A program made the position numbers and the translations under genes. Source: Paracoccus yeei ATCC BAA-599 (GTDB lineage: Bacteria > Pseudomonadota > Alphaproteobacteria > Rhodobacterales > Rhodobacteraceae). From it: a stretch of 64,000 nucleotides of DNA. Of this stretch, positions 54,095-64,000 are shown one piece after another. The number at the start of each line of letters is the position of its first letter. Position 1 is the stretch's first letter. Location: contig NZ_JHWH01000002.1 of NCBI RefSeq assembly GCF_000622145.1, positions 60,246 through 124,245 of the forward strand, in the 5' to 3' direction. Below the pieces are notes generated by a model. The model had not been told where the DNA came from. It ran no database searches and was given only the letters and a program-made list of their open reading frames with translations.

Positions 54095-55288
54095 ATGAAC
54101 ATCCATGAATACCAGGCCAAGGCGCTGCTGCGTCACTACGGCGCGCCGGTCTCGGACGGCCGGGTCGTGACCAAGGCCGACGAGGCGAAGTCCGCCGCCG
54201 GCGAACTCGACGGGCCGCTCTGGGTCGTCAAGGCGCAGATCCACGCCGGTGGCCGCGGCAAGGGCCATTTCAAGGAAGCCGCAGCCGGTGAAAAGGGCGG
54301 CGTCCGCCTGGCGAAATCCGTGGCCGAGGCCGAGGAACTGACCCGCCAGATGCTGGGCCGCACCCTGGTCACGCACCAGACCGGCGAGGCCGGCAAGCAG
54401 GTCAACCGCATCTACATCGAGGACGGCAGCGACATCGAGCGCGAGTTGTATCTGGCGCTGCTGGTCGACCGCGGCACCTCGCGCATCAGCTTCGTCGCCT
54501 CGACCGAAGGCGGCATGGACATCGAGGAAGTCGCGGCCTCGACGCCCGAAAAGATCGTCAGCTTCAGCGTCGACCCCGCCTCGGGGCTGTCGGATTTCCA
54601 CGGCCGCCGCGTGGCCTTTGCCCTGGGCCTGACGGGCGGCCAGGTCAAGCAATGCGTGGCGCTGATCAAGAACCTGTATCGCATGTTCATCGAGAAGGAC
54701 ATGGAGATGCTGGAGATCAACCCGCTGATCGTGACCAAGGAAGGCAACCTCAAGTGCCTCGACGCCAAGATGGGCTTCGACAACAACGCGCTTTATCGCC
54801 AGCCCGACATCATGGCGCTGCGCGACGAGACCGAGGAAGACCCGAAGGAACTGGCCGCCTCGAAGTTCGACCTGAACTACATCGCGCTGGACGGCGAGAT
54901 CGGCTGCATGGTGAACGGCGCCGGTCTGGCCATGGCGACCATGGACATCATCAAGCTGTTCGGCGCCGAGCCCGCGAACTTCCTTGACGTCGGTGGCGGC
55001 GCCACCAAGGAAAAGGTCACCGAGGCGTTCAAGATCATCACCTCGGACCCGAACGTCAAAGGCATCCTGGTCAACATCTTCGGCGGCATCATGCGCTGCG
55101 ACATCATCGCGGAAGGCATCATCGCCGCCGTGAAGGAAGTCGGCCTGCAGGTCCCGCTGGTCGTGCGGCTTGAGGGCACCAACGTCGATCTGGGCAAACA
55201 GATCATCGGTGAATCCGGCCTGAACGTGATCGCGGCGGACGACCTGTCGGACGCGGCGCAGAAGATCGTCAAGGCGGTGAAGGGCTGA
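54095..55288 (+). CDS. sucC: succinyl-CoA synthetase beta subunit
   Basis: 397 residues from ATG 54095 (GGGGA upstream). ATP-grasp subunit: [79 protein letters not shown] and [12 protein letters not shown]. It makes ATP/GTP from succinyl-CoA with SucD. First gene after the GTGATCAC pair. Confidence 0.97.
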   Translation: MNIHEYQAKALLRHYGAPVSDGRVVTKADEAKSAAGELDGPLWVVKAQIHAGGRGKGHFKEAAAGEKGGVRLAKSVAEAEELTRQMLGRTLVTHQTGEAGKQVNRIYIEDGSDIERELYLALLVDRGTSRISFVASTEGGMDIEEVAASTPEKIVSFSVDPASGLSDFHGRRVAFALGLTGGQVKQCVALIKNLYRMFIEKDMEMLEINPLIVTKEGNLKCLDAKMGFDNNALYRQPDIMALRDETEEDPKELAASKFDLNYIALDGEIGCMVNGAGLAMATMDIIKLFGAEPANFLDVGGGATKEKVTEAFKIITSDPNVKGILVNIFGGIMRCDIIAEGIIAAVKEVGLQVPLVVRLEGTNVDLGKQIIGESGLNVIAADDLSDAAQKIVKAVKG

Positions 55289-55289
55289 G

Positions 55290-55790
55290 ATGAAAGGGCG
55301 TTCCGTCATTGCATCGCTTACGGTCCTGCTTGCCGCCTGTTCGATGAGCCTGTCTCCCGAGCAAAGCAGCAAGCTTGACTGTGAATACCGTCCGGTGGTG
55401 AACACCTTCATTCCGGAATGCATTGCCGCTGCTTCGGGCAAACAGCCGAATTACGCGGCGATCCGGGCACTGGGCTATACCCAGCGCAATGCCATGATCG
55501 GTTCCGGAGTCTATCTCGCACCGGCCGGCAAGGGCCTTCTCAGCAAAGAGGGCATCAAGCTGGTTCCCGGGAAAGGTTGCTTCGCGGACCACGACGGCAT
55601 CTCCGGTGTTGCCATGGGCGGCCTGCAAGAGACCGGCCAGGTCTGGGTGCGCGCCCTCGAGGCCGCAGGCTACCAGAACACGAGCAGCAATCCGTCCAGT
55701 TTCAGCTTTGTCGCCAATGGCGTGAAGATGAATTTCTATGGAACGAGATCCGACGGAACGAACACTTTCTCGATCAGAAAAGCCGACTGA
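55290..55790 (+). CDS. hypothetical lipoprotein between sucC and sucD
   Basis: 166 residues. Signal sequence [18 protein letters not shown] with lipobox LLAAC; mature part has four cysteines-poor, Ser/Gly-rich sequence ([44 protein letters not shown]...). No family recognised. It starts one base after the sucC stop, so is in the operon, with sucD 58 bases later. Its base composition looks less GC-rich and its codon use less biased than sucC or sucD, which suggests later insertion. Confidence 0.72.
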   Translation: MKGRSVIASLTVLLAACSMSLSPEQSSKLDCEYRPVVNTFIPECIAAASGKQPNYAAIRALGYTQRNAMIGSGVYLAPAGKGLLSKEGIKLVPGKGCFADHDGISGVAMGGLQETGQVWVRALEAAGYQNTSSNPSSFSFVANGVKMNFYGTRSDGTNTFSIRKAD

Positions 55791-55848
55791 GCCCCATGGT
55801 CGCGAGCCTCGCGACCAGCATGCGACATATGAACTAGAGGGAGCCATT

Positions 55849-56733
55849 ATGGCCGTTCTCGTCAACAAAGACACCAAAGTCATCTGCCAGGGCCTGACCG
55901 GCTCGCAGGGGACGTTCCACACCGAACAGGCGATCGCCTACGGCACCCAGATGGTCGGCGGCGTGACGCCGGGCAAGGGCGGGTCCGAGCACCTGGGCCT
56001 GCCCGTGTTCAACTCGGTCCACGAGGCCGTGGCGAAAACCGGCGCCAACGCCAGCGTGATCTATGTCCCGCCGCCCTTCGCGGCCGACTCGATCCTGGAA
56101 GCCATCGACGCGGAAATCCCGCTGATCGTCTGCATCACCGAAGGCATCCCGGTCCTTGACATGATGAAGGTCAAGCGCGCCCTGCAGGGCAGCCAGTCGC
56201 GGCTGATCGGCCCGAACTGTCCCGGCATCATGACCCCCGACGAATGCAAGATCGGCATCATGCCGGGCTCCATCTTCAAGCGCGGCTCGGTCGGCGTCGT
56301 GTCGCGTTCCGGCACCCTGACCTATGAGGCGGTGAAGCAGACCTCGGACGTGGGCCTGGGCCAGTCCTCGGCCGTCGGCATCGGCGGCGACCCGATCAAG
56401 GGCATGGAGCATATCGACGTGCTGCAGATGTTCCTGGACGACCCCGAGACCGAGTCGATCATCATGATCGGCGAGATCGGCGGCTCGGCCGAGGAAGAGG
56501 CCGCCGAGTTCCTGGCCGAGCAGAAGCGCAAGGGCAAGTGGAAGCCGACCGCCGGCTTCATCGCGGGCCGCACCGCGCCGAAGGGCCGCCGCATGGGCCA
56601 TGCCGGCGCCATCGTCTCGGGCGGCAAGGGCGACGCGGAAAGCAAGATCGAGGCCATGAAATCGGCCGGAATCATCGTCGCCGACAGCCCGGCGGGTCTG
56701 GGCGAAGCGGTGCTGAAGGCCATCGGGCGCTAG
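55849..56733 (+). CDS. sucD: succinyl-CoA synthetase alpha subunit
   Basis: 294 residues from ATG 55849 (AGAGGGAG upstream). [44 protein letters not shown] (CoA-binding), [13 protein letters not shown] and the phosphohistidine His near [20 protein letters not shown]. Forms the catalytic complex with SucC. Confidence 0.97.
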   Translation: MAVLVNKDTKVICQGLTGSQGTFHTEQAIAYGTQMVGGVTPGKGGSEHLGLPVFNSVHEAVAKTGANASVIYVPPPFAADSILEAIDAEIPLIVCITEGIPVLDMMKVKRALQGSQSRLIGPNCPGIMTPDECKIGIMPGSIFKRGSVGVVSRSGTLTYEAVKQTSDVGLGQSSAVGIGGDPIKGMEHIDVLQMFLDDPETESIIMIGEIGGSAEEEAAEFLAEQKRKGKWKPTAGFIAGRTAPKGRRMGHAGAIVSGGKGDAESKIEAMKSAGIIVADSPAGLGEAVLKAIGR

Positions 56734-56833
56734 GCCGCGCCCCCTTTTCGGGGGAACGGTAACGTCTTCGTAGGACTTTTGACTTAGCTGTGGCCCCTGC
56801 CTACCTTGGGGCCACAGAGCAACCGCAGGTGAT

Positions 56834-57217
56834 GTGTTGGATCGCAGGATCGCCAGTTCGGACCTTGGCTCGCCCCCCCGCAGGGGCGCGGCTTGCGTCC
56901 TTTTGCTGACGGCGCTGCTGGTCGCGGCCTGCGGCCGTGGCCCGACTGAGGACGTGTTGCGCGGCGGAGTGCCGGCCCGCACCGACCTGCACCGGACCAC
57001 CGGCCTGCCGCCGCACGCGGTGCGCACCGTCAACCGCAACGACACGGGCTGGCGGCTGATCTATCACCCCGGCAATGCGCCGCCGGACGCCGACCAGCAG
57101 GCCGCCCGCGCGCTTTGCGCCCTGGAACGCCGGGCCGTCGCGCAGATCGTGCGGCTGCCCCTGGATGCGCCCTTCGACGACCCGGGTGCCGCCAAGATCG
57201 ATATTCTTTGTGCGTGA
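56834..57217 (+). CDS. hypothetical lipoprotein between sucD and sucA
   Basis: 127 residues from GTG 56834 (AGGT five bases upstream; no in-frame ATG). Signal sequence with lipobox LLVAAC (GAACVLLLTALLVAACG). Mature part: GRGPTEDVLRGGVPARTDLHRTTGLPPHAVRTVNRNDTGWRLIYHPGNAPP..., ending with a Cys pair region (ALCALERRAVAQIVRLPL...IDILCA). Family unknown. 100 bases upstream of sucA; probably in the sucA transcript. Confidence 0.7.
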   Translation: MLDRRIASSDLGSPPRRGAACVLLLTALLVAACGRGPTEDVLRGGVPARTDLHRTTGLPPHAVRTVNRNDTGWRLIYHPGNAPPDADQQAARALCALERRAVAQIVRLPLDAPFDDPGAAKIDILCA

Positions 57218-57223
57218 CGGACC

Positions 57224-57322
57224 ATGACCCCGCCCGCACGACCCGCCGACCCGCAGATGGCCATTCTGCACCTTCACCAGCCGCCAGAGCGCGACGGCAA
57301 GCAACTGGACGATCAGAAATGA
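57224..57322 (+). CDS. possible 32-residue leader peptide overlapping the sucA start
   Basis: ATG at 57224, 32 codons (MTPPARPADPQMAILHLHQP...), stop overlapping the sucA ATG by one base pair of the AAATGA junction. No strong ribosome site is seen, so translation is uncertain. The start-stop overlap with sucA would couple the two if translated. Confidence 0.3.
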   Translation: MTPPARPADPQMAILHLHQPPERDGKQLDDQK

Positions 57323-60285
57323 ACGATCAATCCCCCAACGCGACCTTCCACGACTCCAGCTTTCTCCAGGGCCAGAACGCGGTCTATGTCGAGCAGCTCT
57401 ATGGCCAGTGGGCCAAGGACCCCTCGGCGGTGGACGCGGCCTGGGATGCCTTCTTCCGCAGCCTGGGCGATGACGAGACGACCGTCACGCGCGAAGCCAA
57501 GGGCGCCAGCTGGCGCCGGGCCGACTGGCCGCCCGCGCCCAGCGACGAGACCACCTCGGCGCTGACCGGCGAATGGCCGATGCTGCCCAAGGCCGAAGCC
57601 AAGGCGGCGCTGGACAAGATCGCCGGCAAGGCCGCCGAAAAGGGCGTCAGCCTGAGCGACGACCAGCTGAAGCGCGCGGTGCTGGACAGCGTGCGCGCCA
57701 TCATGCTGATCCGCGCCTTCCGCATCCGCGGCCACCTGCATGCCGACCTTGACCCGCTGGGCATGCGCGAGATCCCCGACCACGGCGAACTGAAGCCCGA
57801 AACCTACGGCTTCACCGACGCCGACATGGACCGGCCGATCTTCATCGACAACGTGCTGGGCCTGCAGGTCGCCTCGATCCGCCAGATCGTGGATCTGATG
57901 AAGCGCACCTATTGCGGCACCTTCGCCATCCAGTTCATGCACATCTCGAACCCCGAGGAAGCGGCCTGGCTGAAGGAGCGGATCGAGGGTTACGGCAAGG
58001 AGATCGCCTTCACCCGCGAGGGGCGCCGCGCCATCCTGAACAAGCTGGTCGAGGCCGAGGGCTTTGAAAAGTTCCTGCATGTCAAGTACATGGGCACCAA
58101 GCGCTTTGGCCTGGACGGCGGCGAGGCGCTGATCCCCGCGATGGAGCAGATCATCAAGCGTGGCGGCGCGCTTGGCGTCAAGGAGGTGGTGATCGGCATG
58201 CCGCACCGCGGCCGCCTGTCGGTGCTGGCGAACGTGCTGAACAAGCCCTATCGGGCGATCTTCCACGAATTCCAGGGCGGCAGCTACAAGCCCGACGACG
58301 TGGACGGCTCGGGCGACGTGAAATACCACCTCGGCGCCTCCTCGGACCGGACCTTCGACGACAACACCGTGCACCTGTCGCTGACCGCGAACCCCTCGCA
58401 CCTCGAGGCGGTGAACCCGGTCGTGCTGGGCAAGGTCCGCGCCAAGCAGGACCAGCTGTCCGACCAGACGCACCGCACCTCGGTCCTGCCGATCCTGCTG
58501 CACGGCGACGCGGCCTTTGCGGGCCAGGGGGTCGTGGCAGAATGCCTGCAGCTTTCGGGCATCCGCGGCCACCGCACCGGCGGCACCATCCATATCGTTG
58601 TGAACAACCAGATCGGCTTTACCACGGCGCCGCATTTCAGCCGCACCTCGCCCTATCCGACCGACATCGCCCTGATGGTCGAGGCGCCGATCTTCCACGT
58701 CAACGGCGACGATCCGGAGGCCGTGGTCCATGCCGCCAAGGTCGCGACCGAGTTCCGCCAGAAGTTCCAGAAGGACGTCGTCATCGACATCTTCTGCTAT
58801 CGCCGCTTCGGTCACAACGAAGGCGACGAGCCGATGTTCACCAACCCGGCGATGTACAAGACCATCAAGGGCCACAAGACCACGCTGCAGCTTTACACCG
58901 AGCGCCTGGTCGCCGACGGCCTTGTCCCCGAGGGCGAGATCGAAGAGATGAAGGCCGCGTTCCAGGCCCATCTGAACGAGGAATACGAGGTCGGCAAGAA
59001 CTTCAAGCCGAACAAGGCCGACTGGCTGGACGGCAAGTGGTCGGGGCTCGAGGCCGAGGGCGCCGAATACAACGCCGGCAACACCGGCATCAGCCCCGAG
59101 ACCTTGGCCGAGCTTGGCACCGCGCTGACCCGCGTGCCCGAAGGGTTCGAGTTGCACAAGACCGTCGGCCGCCTGCTGGAAGCCAAGAAGCAGATGTTCG
59201 AAACCGGCAAGGGCTTCGACTGGGCGACGGGCGAGGCGCTGGCCTTCGGCTCGCTGCTGGTCGAGGGGCATCCGGTGCGCCTGGCGGGCCAGGATTCGAC
59301 CCGCGGCACCTTCTCGCAACGCCATTCGGCCTTCATCGACCAGGTCACCGAGGAACGCTACTATCCGCTGAACCACATCCGGGGCGGGCAGGCGCGCTAC
59401 GAGGTCATCGACTCGATGCTGTCGGAATATGCGGTGCTGGGCTTTGAATACGGCTATTCGCTGGCCGAACCCAACAGCCTGGTCCTGTGGGAGGCGCAGT
59501 TCGGCGACTTCGCCAATGGCGCGCAGATTATGTTCGACCAGTTCATCAACTCGGGCGAGAAGAAATGGCTGCGCATGTCGGGCCTGGTGGTGATGATGCC
59601 CCACGGCTTCGAGGGTCAGGGCCCCGAACACAGCTCGGCCCGGCTTGAGCGCTGGTTGCAGATGTCGGCCGAGGACAACTGGATCGTCGCGAACTGCACG
59701 ACACCCGCGAACTATTTCCACATCCTGCGCCGCCAGTTGAAGCGCCCGTTCCGCAAGCCGCTGATCCTGATGACGCCGAAATCGCTGCTGCGCCACCCGC
59801 AGGCGGTCTCGACGGCGGACGAGTTCACCACCGGCTCGACCTTTCACCGGGTGCTGTGGGACGACGCGCAGCGCGGCACCGCCTCGCTGACGCTGAAGCC
59901 CGACAGCGAGATCCGGCGCGTGGTGATCTGCTCGGGCAAGGTCTATTACGACCTGCTGGCTGCACGCGACGCCGCCGGGGCCGACAACGTCTATCTGATG
60001 CGCCTGGAACAGTTCTATCCCTTCCCCGCGCAGGCGATGTCCAAGGAGCTTGACCGCTTCAAGGACGCCGAGATCGTCTGGTGCCAGGAAGAGCCCAAGA
60101 ACATGGGCGGCTGGACCTTCGTCGAGCCGAACCTGGAATGGGTGCTGTCGCGCATCGGCGCCAAGCACGGCCGCGCCCGCTATGTGGGCCGCGCCGCCTC
60201 GGCCTCGCCGGCGACCGGCCTTGCCTCGCGCCACAAGGCTGAGCAAGAGGCGCTGGTCAACGAAGCCATCACGATCGGGGCATGA
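57319..60285 (+). CDS. sucA: 2-oxoglutarate dehydrogenase E1 component
   Basis: 988 residues from the ATG at 57319. Thiamine-diphosphate enzyme that decarboxylates 2-oxoglutarate and passes the succinyl group to E2. [32 protein letters not shown] (lipoyl/E2-contact region), [48 protein letters not shown] and the ThDP-binding region are present. The stop overlaps the sucB start (ATGA). Confidence 0.97.
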   Translation: MNDQSPNATFHDSSFLQGQNAVYVEQLYGQWAKDPSAVDAAWDAFFRSLGDDETTVTREAKGASWRRADWPPAPSDETTSALTGEWPMLPKAEAKAALDKIAGKAAEKGVSLSDDQLKRAVLDSVRAIMLIRAFRIRGHLHADLDPLGMREIPDHGELKPETYGFTDADMDRPIFIDNVLGLQVASIRQIVDLMKRTYCGTFAIQFMHISNPEEAAWLKERIEGYGKEIAFTREGRRAILNKLVEAEGFEKFLHVKYMGTKRFGLDGGEALIPAMEQIIKRGGALGVKEVVIGMPHRGRLSVLANVLNKPYRAIFHEFQGGSYKPDDVDGSGDVKYHLGASSDRTFDDNTVHLSLTANPSHLEAVNPVVLGKVRAKQDQLSDQTHRTSVLPILLHGDAAFAGQGVVAECLQLSGIRGHRTGGTIHIVVNNQIGFTTAPHFSRTSPYPTDIALMVEAPIFHVNGDDPEAVVHAAKVATEFRQKFQKDVVIDIFCYRRFGHNEGDEPMFTNPAMYKTIKGHKTTLQLYTERLVADGLVPEGEIEEMKAAFQAHLNEEYEVGKNFKPNKADWLDGKWSGLEAEGAEYNAGNTGISPETLAELGTALTRVPEGFELHKTVGRLLEAKKQMFETGKGFDWATGEALAFGSLLVEGHPVRLAGQDSTRGTFSQRHSAFIDQVTEERYYPLNHIRGGQARYEVIDSMLSEYAVLGFEYGYSLAEPNSLVLWEAQFGDFANGAQIMFDQFINSGEKKWLRMSGLVVMMPHGFEGQGPEHSSARLERWLQMSAEDNWIVANCTTPANYFHILRRQLKRPFRKPLILMTPKSLLRHPQAVSTADEFTTGSTFHRVLWDDAQRGTASLTLKPDSEIRRVVICSGKVYYDLLAARDAAGADNVYLMRLEQFYPFPAQAMSKELDRFKDAEIVWCQEEPKNMGGWTFVEPNLEWVLSRIGAKHGRARYVGRAASASPATGLASRHKAEQEALVNEAITIGA

Positions 60286-61838
60286 CGATGGCCGTGGAAG
60301 TGCGCGTCCCCGCGCTGGGGGAATCGGTATCCGAGGCGACCGTCGCCACCTGGTTCAAGAAGCCGGGCGACAGCGTGGCAGTCGACGAGATGCTGTGCGA
60401 GCTGGAAACCGACAAGGTGACGGTCGAGGTCCCCTCGCCCGTCGCCGGCAAGCTGGCCGAGATCGTCGCCCCCGAGGGCGAGACCGTCACCCCGAACGCC
60501 CTGCTGGCCCAGATCGCCGAGGTCGGCAACGCGGGCCCCGAGGAAATGTTGCCCAAGCACGATGCGGGCGCGAAGCCCCAGGAAGGACAGAAGAAGATGA
60601 GCGGAAAATCCATCGACGTGATGGTGCCCACCCTGGGCGAAAGCGTCACCGAAGCCACCGTCGCCACCTGGTTCAAGAAGGTCGGCGACAGCGTCGCCCA
60701 GGACGAGATGCTGTGCGAACTGGAAACCGACAAGGTTTCGGTCGAGGTGCCTAGCCCCGCCGCCGGCGTGCTGGCCGAGATCCTGGCCGATGAAGGCGCG
60801 ACCGTCGATGCGACTGCCCGGCTTGCCATCATCACCGAAGGCGCGGCCGGCGCGGCGCCCGCGCCCTCCAAGGCCGAGCCCGAGGCGAAGAAGGCCGCTG
60901 CGGTGGAATCCCCCGGCGCCGGTCCCGAGACGCCGAAGCCCCGCGCCGATGTCGAGGACGCGCCCTCGGCCAAGAAGGCCATGGCCGAGGCCGGCGTCAG
61001 CCGCGACGCGGTCACGGGCACCGGCCGCGACGGCCGCGTCATGAAGGAGGATGTCGCCCGCGCCGGTTCGGCGCCCGCGCCTTCGGCCGCCCCTGCCCCG
61101 GCTGCGGCGCCCCGCGCCCCGAGTTCGGCCGAGGATGCCGCGCGCGAGGAGCGCGTCAAGATGACCCGCCTGCGCGCCACCATCGCCCGCCGGCTCAAGG
61201 ACGCGCAAAACACCGCCGCCATGCTGACCACCTATAACGAGGTGGACATGTCGGGCGTCATGGACCTGCGCAACAGCTACAAGGACCAGTTCGAGAAGAA
61301 GCACAAGGTCAAGCTGGGCTTCATGTCCTTCTTTGTGAAGGCCTGCTGCCACGCCCTGAAGGAAGTCCCCGAGGTCAACGCCGAGATCGACGGCGGCGAT
61401 GTGGTCTACAAGCACTTCGTCCACATGGGCGTCGCCGTCGGCACCCCGAACGGCCTGGTCGTTCCTGTGGTGCGCGACGCCGACCGCAAGAGCTTCGCCC
61501 AGATCGAGAAGGAGATCGCCGAACTGGGCGCCAAGGGCCGCGACGGCAAGCTGACCATGGCGGAAATGCAGGGCGGCACCTTCACCATCTCGAACGGCGG
61601 GGTCTATGGCTCGCTCATGTCCTCGCCCATCCTGAACCCGCCGCAGTCGGGCATCCTGGGCATGCACAAGATCCAGGAACGCCCGGTGGTCGTGAACGGC
61701 CAGATCGTCATCCGCCCGATGATGTATCTGGCGCTGAGCTATGACCACCGCATTGTCGACGGCAAGGGCGCCGTGACCTTCCTGGTCCGCGTGAAAGAGG
61801 CGCTGGAGGATCCCCGCCGCCTGCTGATGGACCTGTGA
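60282..61838 (+). CDS. sucB: 2-oxoglutarate dehydrogenase E2 (dihydrolipoyl succinyltransferase), two lipoyl domains
   Basis: 518 residues from ATG 60282 (alternative ATG 60288). It transfers succinyl groups to CoA. Domains: lipoyl 1 (about 4-78, lipoyl-lysine Lys45 in [11 protein letters not shown]), lipoyl 2 (about 109-184, Lys151 in [11 protein letters not shown]), E3-binding domain (about 222-260), and the catalytic core with His489/Asp493 in [12 protein letters not shown]2o usually has one lipoyl domain (about 400 residues); the two here are very similar at DNA level, so the extra one is probably a duplication. An in-frame ATG at residue 106 (60597) has AGGAAGGA upstream and would give a normal 413-residue protein. 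Confidence 0.95.
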   Translation: MTMAVEVRVPALGESVSEATVATWFKKPGDSVAVDEMLCELETDKVTVEVPSPVAGKLAEIVAPEGETVTPNALLAQIAEVGNAGPEEMLPKHDAGAKPQEGQKKMSGKSIDVMVPTLGESVTEATVATWFKKVGDSVAQDEMLCELETDKVSVEVPSPAAGVLAEILADEGATVDATARLAIITEGAAGAAPAPSKAEPEAKKAAAVESPGAGPETPKPRADVEDAPSAKKAMAEAGVSRDAVTGTGRDGRVMKEDVARAGSAPAPSAAPAPAAAPRAPSSAEDAAREERVKMTRLRATIARRLKDAQNTAAMLTTYNEVDMSGVMDLRNSYKDQFEKKHKVKLGFMSFFVKACCHALKEVPEVNAEIDGGDVVYKHFVHMGVAVGTPNGLVVPVVRDADRKSFAQIEKEIAELGAKGRDGKLTMAEMQGGTFTISNGGVYGSLMSSPILNPPQSGILGMHKIQERPVVVNGQIVIRPMMYLALSYDHRIVDGKGAVTFLVRVKEALEDPRRLLMDL

Positions 61839-61846
61839 TTGCATCG

Positions 61847-61870
61847 GGGGCGGCCAGGCGCCGCCCCTTT
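61847..61870 (+). terminator. hairpin after sucB
   Basis: 8-bp GGGGCGGC/GCCGCCCC stem, five-base loop, then TTT, nine bases after the sucB stop. The weak T-run suggests partial read-through toward lpd. Confidence 0.45.
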
Positions 61871-61976
61871 CCCTTCGGGGTGGCGCAACTCTTTCCGGCC
61901 TGTCTGGTTGAGCCGCGCCAGGGCCCGCCTGCTGACCGTGCCGGCCGGCCCTCGGCCTGACCCCAGGAGTGAAGCC

Positions 61977-62234
61977 ATGACCCAGATGATCGCCCACTAT
62001 ACCGTCGCGGATTTTGCCGCCTTTCGCAGCCAGTTCGACCAGGACGCCGAGGATCGCGGCAACAACAGCCTGACCCTGCTGCAGCTGTGGCGCGAGGACG
62101 ACCGCAATGTTTGGGCGCTGTACCAGGTGGCGGATGCCGCCCGGGCGCGGGACTATCTGCAAGGCGCCGCCGGTGTCTTCACCAGCCGGGCCGGCGTCCT
62201 GTGGGCGGATTACCGCTTCGTGGAGACGGTCTGA
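61977..62234 (+). CDS. hypothetical 85-residue protein
   Basis: 85 residues from ATG 61977, preceded by AGGAG. Sequence TQMIAHYTVADFAAFRSQFDQDAEDRGNNSLTLLQLWREDDRNVWALYQVADAARARDYLQG... suggests a small dimeric alpha-beta barrel (ferredoxin-like), by pattern only. It overlaps the MAPEG gene by one base (TGATG) and lies between sucB and lpd. Confidence 0.7.
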   Translation: MTQMIAHYTVADFAAFRSQFDQDAEDRGNNSLTLLQLWREDDRNVWALYQVADAARARDYLQGAAGVFTSRAGVLWADYRFVETV

Positions 62235-62626
62235 TGGCTGCCGAAACCACGGCCCTGGCGCTGGCCGCGCTGCTGCAGGCGGCGCAGATCGGCCTTGCGG
62301 GGGCCGCGATGAACCGGGACGTGGGGCTGGACTGGAACGCCAGCCCGCGCGACAGCCAGCCGCAGTTCTCGGCCCTGACCGGGCGGCTGCGGCGCGCCGT
62401 CGACAACCATTTCGAAGGGCTGATCCTGTTTACCATCGCCGTGCTCTTGGTGATGGTCACGGACACCGACAGCCTGGTCACGGCGATCTGCGCCTGGCTC
62501 TATCTGTTCGCCCGCCTGCTTTACGTTCCGGCCTATGCCTGGGGCTGGTCGCCCTGGCGTTCGCTGATCTGGGCGGTGGGCTTTCTTTCGACGCTGGTGA
62601 TGATCGTCGCCAGCCTGCTGACCTGA
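62234..62626 (+). CDS. MAPEG-family membrane protein
   Basis: 130 residues, four membrane helices. MAPEG features: AMNRDVGLDWNASPRD, RLRRAVDNHFEGLILFTIAVL (R..NHFE motif, with Asn-His/Glu near the glutathione region) and YVPAYAWGWSPWRSLIW. Possible substrates are lipid-derived electrophiles; none can be named. The ATG overlaps the preceding stop, and lpd follows 45 bases later. Confidence 0.85.
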   Translation: MAAETTALALAALLQAAQIGLAGAAMNRDVGLDWNASPRDSQPQFSALTGRLRRAVDNHFEGLILFTIAVLLVMVTDTDSLVTAICAWLYLFARLLYVPAYAWGWSPWRSLIWAVGFLSTLVMIVASLLT

Positions 62627-62671
62627 ACCGAAGCGGCGCGGACGGCGCCGTGCTGCTGCAAGGAGACCTGA

Positions 62672-64000
62672 ATGTCCACCTATGACCTGATCGTGATCGG
62701 GGCCGGCCCCGGGGGCTATGTCTGCGCCATCCGCGCGGCCCAGCTGGGCCTGAAGGTCGCCTGCGTCGAGGGCCGCGAGACCCTGGGCGGCACCTGCCTG
62801 AACGTGGGCTGCATCCCGTCCAAGGCGCTGCTGCACGCCAGCCACCTGCTGCACGAGACGCATGAGAACTTCGACAAGATGGGCCTGACCGGCGCCCATG
62901 TCACCGTCGACTGGACCAAGATGCAGGGCTACAAGGCCGAGACGGTCGCCGGCAACACCAAGGGCATCGAGTTCCTGTTCAAGAAGAACAAGATCGACTG
63001 GATCAAGGGCTGGGCCGAGATCGAGGGGCCGGGCAAGGTCAAGGTCGGCGATACGGTGCACGAGACGAAGAACATCGTCATCGCCTCGGGGTCCGAACCC
63101 GCATCGCTGAAGGGCGTCGAGGTCGACAATGCCGGCGGCGTGGTGGTCGATTCCACCGGCGCGCTGGCGCTGCCCCAGATCCCGAAATCCATGGTGGTGA
63201 TCGGCGCGGGCGTCATCGGGCTTGAGCTCGGCTCGGTCTATGCGCGGCTTGGGGCCGAGGTCACGGTGGTCGAATTCCTGGACATCATCACGCCCGGCAT
63301 GGACGGCGAGGTGCAAAAGCAGTTCCAGAAGATCCTGACCAAGCAGGGGTTGAAATTCGTGCTGGGCGCGGCGGTCTCGGGCGTCACGACCGGCCAGGAC
63401 GGCGCCAAGGTCGCCTATACCCTGCGCAAGGACGACAGCGAGCACGTGATCGAGGCGGAAACGGTTCTGGTCGCCACCGGCCGCCGCCCCTATGTCGCGG
63501 GTCTGGGCCTGGACAAGGTGGGGGTCGAGCTGACCGAGCGCGGCTTTGTCAAGGTGGACGGCCACTGGCAGACCAGCGTGAAGGGCATCTACGCCATCGG
63601 CGACGCGGTGCCCGGCCCGATGCTGGCCCACAAGGCCGAGGACGAGGGCATGGCAGTGGCCGAGGTCATCGCCGGCAAGCACGGGCATGTGAATTACGAC
63701 GTGATCCCCGGCGTGATCTACACCACCCCCGAGGTGGCATCCGTCGGCCTGACCGAGGAAGCCGCCAAGGAAACCGGCCGCAAGATCAAGGTCGGCAAGT
63801 TCCCCTTCATGGGCAATGCGCGCGCCAAGGCCCTGTTCCAGGCCGAGGGTTTCGTGAAGATGATCGCGGATGCCGAAACCGACCGGGTGCTGGGCTGCCA
63901 CATCATCGGCCCCGGCGCGGGCGAGTTGATCCACGAGGTCTGCGTGGCGATGGAATTCGGCGCCTCGGCCGAGGATATCGCGCTGACCTGCCACGCCCAC
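62672..64000 (+). CDS. lpd: dihydrolipoyl dehydrogenase (E3), 3' end missing
   Basis: 443 residues are visible; the family is about 465, so some 20 residues are cut. It reoxidises E2 lipoyl groups with NAD+. FAD site [28 protein letters not shown], redox pair in [22 protein letters not shown] site [28 protein letters not shown], and the start of the C-terminal [21 protein letters not shown]...CHAH with the active-site His region. AAGGAGA precedes the ATG. Third component of the 2-oxoglutarate dehydrogenase set. Confidence 0.96.
   Translation, partial: MSTYDLIVIGAGPGGYVCAIRAAQLGLKVACVEGRETLGGTCLNVGCIPSKALLHASHLLHETHENFDKMGLTGAHVTVDWTKMQGYKAETVAGNTKGIEFLFKKNKIDWIKGWAEIEGPGKVKVGDTVHETKNIVIASGSEPASLKGVEVDNAGGVVVDSTGALALPQIPKSMVVIGAGVIGLELGSVYARLGAEVTVVEFLDIITPGMDGEVQKQFQKILTKQGLKFVLGAAVSGVTTGQDGAKVAYTLRKDDSEHVIEAETVLVATGRRPYVAGLGLDKVGVELTERGFVKVDGHWQTSVKGIYAIGDAVPGPMLAHKAEDEGMAVAEVIAGKHGHVNYDVIPGVIYTTPEVASVGLTEEAAKETGRKIKVGKFPFMGNARAKALFQAEGFVKMIADAETDRVLGCHIIGPGAGELIHEVCVAMEFGASAEDIALTCHAH

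Noticed and set aside
57313..60246. 977-residue open frame on the minus strand opposite sucA
   Set aside because: Shadow of sucA caused by high GC at third codon positions; His/Val/Gly-rich composition and no family motif. Similar long shadows opposite glgX, quiC and the GH13 gene were dropped for the same reason.

Overview
This window is chromosomal DNA from a high-GC alphaproteobacterium of the Rhodobacterales, most likely Paracoccus or a close relative. Supporting signs are the gene order sdhCDAB / mch / mcl2 / mdh / sucCD / sucAB / lpd, an ethylmalonyl-CoA-pathway hydratase next to an Mcl2-type lyase, a DUF1127 gene followed by anti-Shine-Dalgarno hairpin RNAs, and the overall codon use. 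The left end cuts ttcA and the right end cuts lpd.

Layout. 1-1.3 kb: rpmH-rnpA-yidD-ttcA operon (minus). 1.4-3.1 kb: an orphan sensor kinase and tRNA-Arg. 3.1-5.2 kb: a copper-handling operon (DUF2946-like protein, a YcnI-PCuAC fusion, SCO1/SenC). 5.5-10.1 kb: a divergent catabolic locus (TIM-barrel isomerase, FAD oxidoreductase, QuiC-type dehydratase/HPPD fusion) around an IclR-like operator. 10.1-14.1 kb: zincin, gltX, DUF1003, tRNA-Met and an RTX protein. 14.3-25.7 kb: a GH13 alpha-glucosidase divergent from glgB-glgC-glgA-glgX-glgP. 25.8-34.9 kb: the first half of the division/cell-wall cluster (mraZ-rsmH-ftsL-ftsI-murE-murF-mraY-murD), which stops at murD and runs convergently into glgP. 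35.6-36.7 kb: mrp. 37.0-37.8 kb: a DUF1127 protein and seven tandem two-hairpin 'cuckoo/CcsR' RNA units. 37.85-43.6 kb: rlmJ, amidase, Excalibur lipoprotein, gatAC, UPF0173 hydrolase, DUF1989 and a small protein. 43.7-64 kb: TCA-cycle and ethylmalonyl-CoA genes.

How it fits together. The right third concentrates the TCA cycle (SDH, MDH, succinyl-CoA synthetase, 2-oxoglutarate dehydrogenase E1/E2/E3) with mch and mcl2, which carry acetyl-CoA assimilation products into it. The promoters of sdhC and sucC share a pair of GTGATCAC palindromes with the same 21-bp spacing, so the two operons are probably controlled by one regulator. Four small lipoprotein genes sit between TCA genes, inside or between sdh, sucCD and sucA.

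The most striking non-coding feature is the array at 37241-37819: fourteen hairpins, almost all with a CCTCCTCC-type loop that can pair with ribosome binding sites, arranged as seven pairs and ending in a terminator. Other points worth attention are twin, highly similar lipoyl domains in SucB with an internal start codon, a structured leader before mraZ, and several perfect operator-like palindromes.
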